17,019 nt of DNA, taken from positions 1 through 17,019 of the forward strand of contig CAZPWQ010000075.1 in assembly GCA_964590495.1 (NCBI GenBank). Direction: 5' to 3'. Shown here piece after piece: positions 15,797 to 17,019 of this stretch; the first letter of the stretch is position 1; each line of letters opens with the position of its first letter. The stretch is from CAZPWQ01 sp964590495. GTDB taxonomy: Bacteria > Bacteroidota > Rhodothermia > Balneolales > Balneolaceae. Both the position numbers and the translations under genes were made by a program. The notes beneath the pieces were generated by a model. It saw only the letters and a list, made by a program, of their open reading frames with translations, did not search any database and was not told the DNA's origin.

Positions 15797-15845
15797 ACAA
15801 TTGGTTATTTCCTGCGAACATACAGGCAATGAAGTGCCGCCATAG
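15789..15845 (+). pseudogene. N-terminal stump of an N-formylglutamate amidohydrolase-like gene
   Basis: ATG 15789 overlaps the GCS2 stop by 8 bases and encodes MNKQLVISCEHTGNEVPP before TAG. This matches the start of the N-formylglutamate amidohydrolase (HutG-type FGase) family, where SCEHxGNxVP carries part of the zinc site. The family is normally about 220-280 residues, so over 90% is gone. In the next frame the bases after VP read HSLFSL, which could be a few more codons after a one-base shift. Beyond that I see no further match. The overlap shows it was once part of this operon. Confidence 0.7.
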
Positions 15846-16004
15846 CCTATTCTCTTTATGATATTCTTGTAAATTAATTCGATGATTCAGAATTTTACGC
15901 CGGGTTTTATCTCGCTTAAACTTTCGTACATTTAACCTACATTTTTCACATTGCAGAAATTTGTCTCAATACATTGCATGATTTTAGAACAGGGGCGGGA
16001 GTAA

Positions 16005-16775
16005 ATGGCTGATACAGGGAATACACCGGTTGCTACCTATAAACGGGATGCACTTTTTCTTTCTCTTGCGGGAATATTTCTGACATCTCTTGTATTGGGC
16101 AATATAATAGGCACAACCAAATTTGTAACGCTTTTTTCTGTTGAACTGCCTGATTGGCTGCTGAGCATCACGCCCGAACTGGTGAGGAGTGAAAGTATCT
16201 ATACGATGAGCGTGCCGGTTGGTGTGATTGCATATCCCTTCACCTTCCTGGCCACCGATATGATATCAGAATTGTACGGACGGAGAAAGGCACAGCTGGT
16301 TGTCTGGGTAGGTTTCTGGATGAACGTTTTCATGCTTTTTCTGATGTCGGTTAATCACTGGCTCCCCAATTCGGCCGGTGTCAGCGGCGGACTGAATCTT
16401 TTCGAAGGTGTTTACGAATTTATGATCGGCAATACCATCGCCAGTATGATCGCTTACCTGATTGCACAAACCGTCGATGTCCGGTTATTCCATTTCTGGA
16501 AGAATCTGACAAAGGGAAAGCACCTGTGGCTGAGAAATAACGCGTCGACTACCGTCAGCCAGCTGGTCGATTCCACAGCGATACTTTCTATTTTATATGT
16601 AGCCGGTAATTTGGGAGAAGACATCAATACGATAGGCAAGTTGGCCATTCTTATTTTGAATTCGTATCTCTTTAAATTCTTCTTCGCACTGTTTGACACA
16701 CCGCTCATCTATTTCGGAGTCTGGCTATTCAAAGAATTCGAAGAAGACCCGGGCGAACATCGTCTGTATGATTAG
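16005..16775 (+). CDS. Queuosine-precursor transporter, YhhQ/VUT family
   Basis: A 256-residue inner-membrane protein. ATG 16005 has GGGAG four bases upstream, one of the better ribosome-binding sites here. About six membrane segments are visible: 16-36, 68-84, 97-117, 138-157, 182-202 and 210-241 (the last long enough for one and a half to two spans). Family signatures are ATDMISELYGRRKAQLVVWVG (83-103), IAQTVDVRLFHFWK (153-166) and LWLRNNASTTVSQLVDS (174-190). Members such as E. coli YhhQ import 7-deazaguanine precursors (preQ0/preQ1) used to make queuosine in tRNA. No queuosine biosynthesis gene is adjacent and I see no preQ1 riboswitch upstream. It lies just before an rRNA operon promoter on the same strand. 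Confidence 0.88.
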   Translation: MADTGNTPVATYKRDALFLSLAGIFLTSLVLGNIIGTTKFVTLFSVELPDWLLSITPELVRSESIYTMSVPVGVIAYPFTFLATDMISELYGRRKAQLVVWVGFWMNVFMLFLMSVNHWLPNSAGVSGGLNLFEGVYEFMIGNTIASMIAYLIAQTVDVRLFHFWKNLTKGKHLWLRNNASTTVSQLVDSTAILSILYVAGNLGEDINTIGKLAILILNSYLFKFFFALFDTPLIYFGVWLFKEFEEDPGEHRLYD

Positions 16776-16848
16776 TCACTTCTGTTAAAACAGTCTTTCG
16801 GCAGGGGGGAGAGGTTTATCTTTTCGTTGAATTTATGTCAGAAAAACA

Positions 16849-16880
16849 TTGACATGAATAAACAATTATCTGTATATTTG
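16849..16880 (+). promoter_or_regulatory. Promoter of a downstream rRNA operon
   Basis: TTGACA (16849-16854) and TATATTTG (16873-16880) are separated by 18 bases. The second box fits TAnnTTTG, the -10 element of Bacteroidota-type housekeeping promoters, and a TTGACA -35 box is expected of strong rRNA promoters. A transcript would begin near 16887. The boxA-like element downstream supports the assignment. Confidence 0.75.
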
Positions 16881-16895
16881 GAATCCATTTTCGAA

Positions 16896-16940
16896 ACGGG
16901 GTTGAGCACAATTCTGAATTGAGTTCTACTCCGTTTTTTT
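16896..16940 (+). terminator. Terminator-like hairpin in the rRNA leader
   Basis: ACGGGGT (16896-16902) pairs with ACTCCGT (16928-16934) with one wobble, and the inner arms CAATTC / GAATTG pair around one T. Seven T residues (16934-16940) follow the stem. This is the form of an intrinsic terminator. It stops read-through from the transporter gene, but it also lies about 10 bases after the predicted rRNA start site, so it could attenuate rRNA transcription. Confidence 0.6.
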
Positions 16941-16972
16941 GGCTCTAAGGCGGGCCATTTAAGTGGGCACAA

Positions 16973-16984
16973 GGCTCTTTGACA
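16973..16984 (+). promoter_or_regulatory. boxA-like antitermination element of an rRNA leader
   Basis: GGCTCTTTGACA closely matches the E. coli rRNA boxA core TGCTCTTTAACA. In the rRNA leaders I know, such a GCTCTTTGACA element lies shortly before the 16S gene. The NusB/NusE complex binds boxA RNA to prevent Rho termination within rRNA. A partial copy, GGCTCT, lies at 16941-16946. The 16S gene should begin within a few hundred bases beyond the right edge; none of its conserved start is inside the window. Confidence 0.8.
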
Positions 16985-17019
16985 TTTTGGGAACATACAG
17001 ACGATCGCACGTCGAGCCC

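Noticed and set aside
15846..16004. A preQ1 riboswitch before the YhhQ-type gene
   Set aside because: I looked for the compact preQ1 aptamer (short GC stem with an A-rich tail over the ribosome-binding site) and saw none.

Overview
This window is an ordinary chromosomal stretch from a bacterium of the Bacteroidota/Chlorobiota/Balneolota assemblage. The evidence is indirect. A promoter at the right edge has a TAnnTTTG-type -10 box with a TTGACA -35 box, Shine-Dalgarno sites are weak or absent before most genes, and the intergenic regions are full of short palindromic and heptad repeats of the kind common in that group. I lean to a Balneolota/Rhodothermota-like organism, but no sequence here proves it.

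Layout. 1-543 holds only small palindromic repeats. 544-897 is an unrecognised small acidic protein. 1112-3439 is a multi-PAS hybrid histidine kinase with a NarX/DesK-type kinase core and a C-terminal receiver. 3728-4450 is a P-loop sulfotransferase-like protein in AT-richer DNA. On the minus strand follow a 69-residue winged-helix/MerR-like protein (4630-4839) and, upstream of it, DNA-3-methyladenine glycosylase I (tag, 4961-5542). Divergent from tag is phosphoenolpyruvate carboxylase (ppc, 5625-8423). A lipoprotein (8525-9055) lies between two direct copies of a 96-97 bp repeat. The second copy also encodes the C-terminus of the next gene, a minus-strand uracil-DNA glycosylase-family protein (9096-9800). 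A 613 bp gap with repeats precedes a branched-chain aminotransferase (ilvE, 10414-11487), which converges on a GhrA-like 2-hydroxyacid dehydrogenase (11703-12632). Then comes a plus-strand ligase operon (12868-15845) and a YhhQ-type queuosine-precursor transporter (16005-16775). The right edge is the promoter and leader of an rRNA operon; the 16S gene itself lies beyond the window.

The most interesting locus is 12868-15845. Two complete ligases remain: a RimK-type ATP-grasp with an N-terminal RLAN-like domain, and a GCS2-type glutamate-cysteine-ligase homologue. Each is flanked by the stump of a hydrolase. Upstream is the first ~57 residues of a C39-like cysteine peptidase, with the Q...C active-site segment present but the His/Asp half missing. 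Downstream is the first 18 codons of an N-formylglutamate-amidohydrolase-like gene, still overlapping the GCS2 stop codon. The GCS2 gene also lacks a normal start codon where one is expected. This looks like an amide-ligase pathway whose two hydrolases have been lost here, or an operon in early decay.

Other points are the repeat pair used as protein C-termini around 8427-9131, a terminator-like hairpin just after the rRNA promoter, and a degenerate GACGCAA heptad repeat at three sites.
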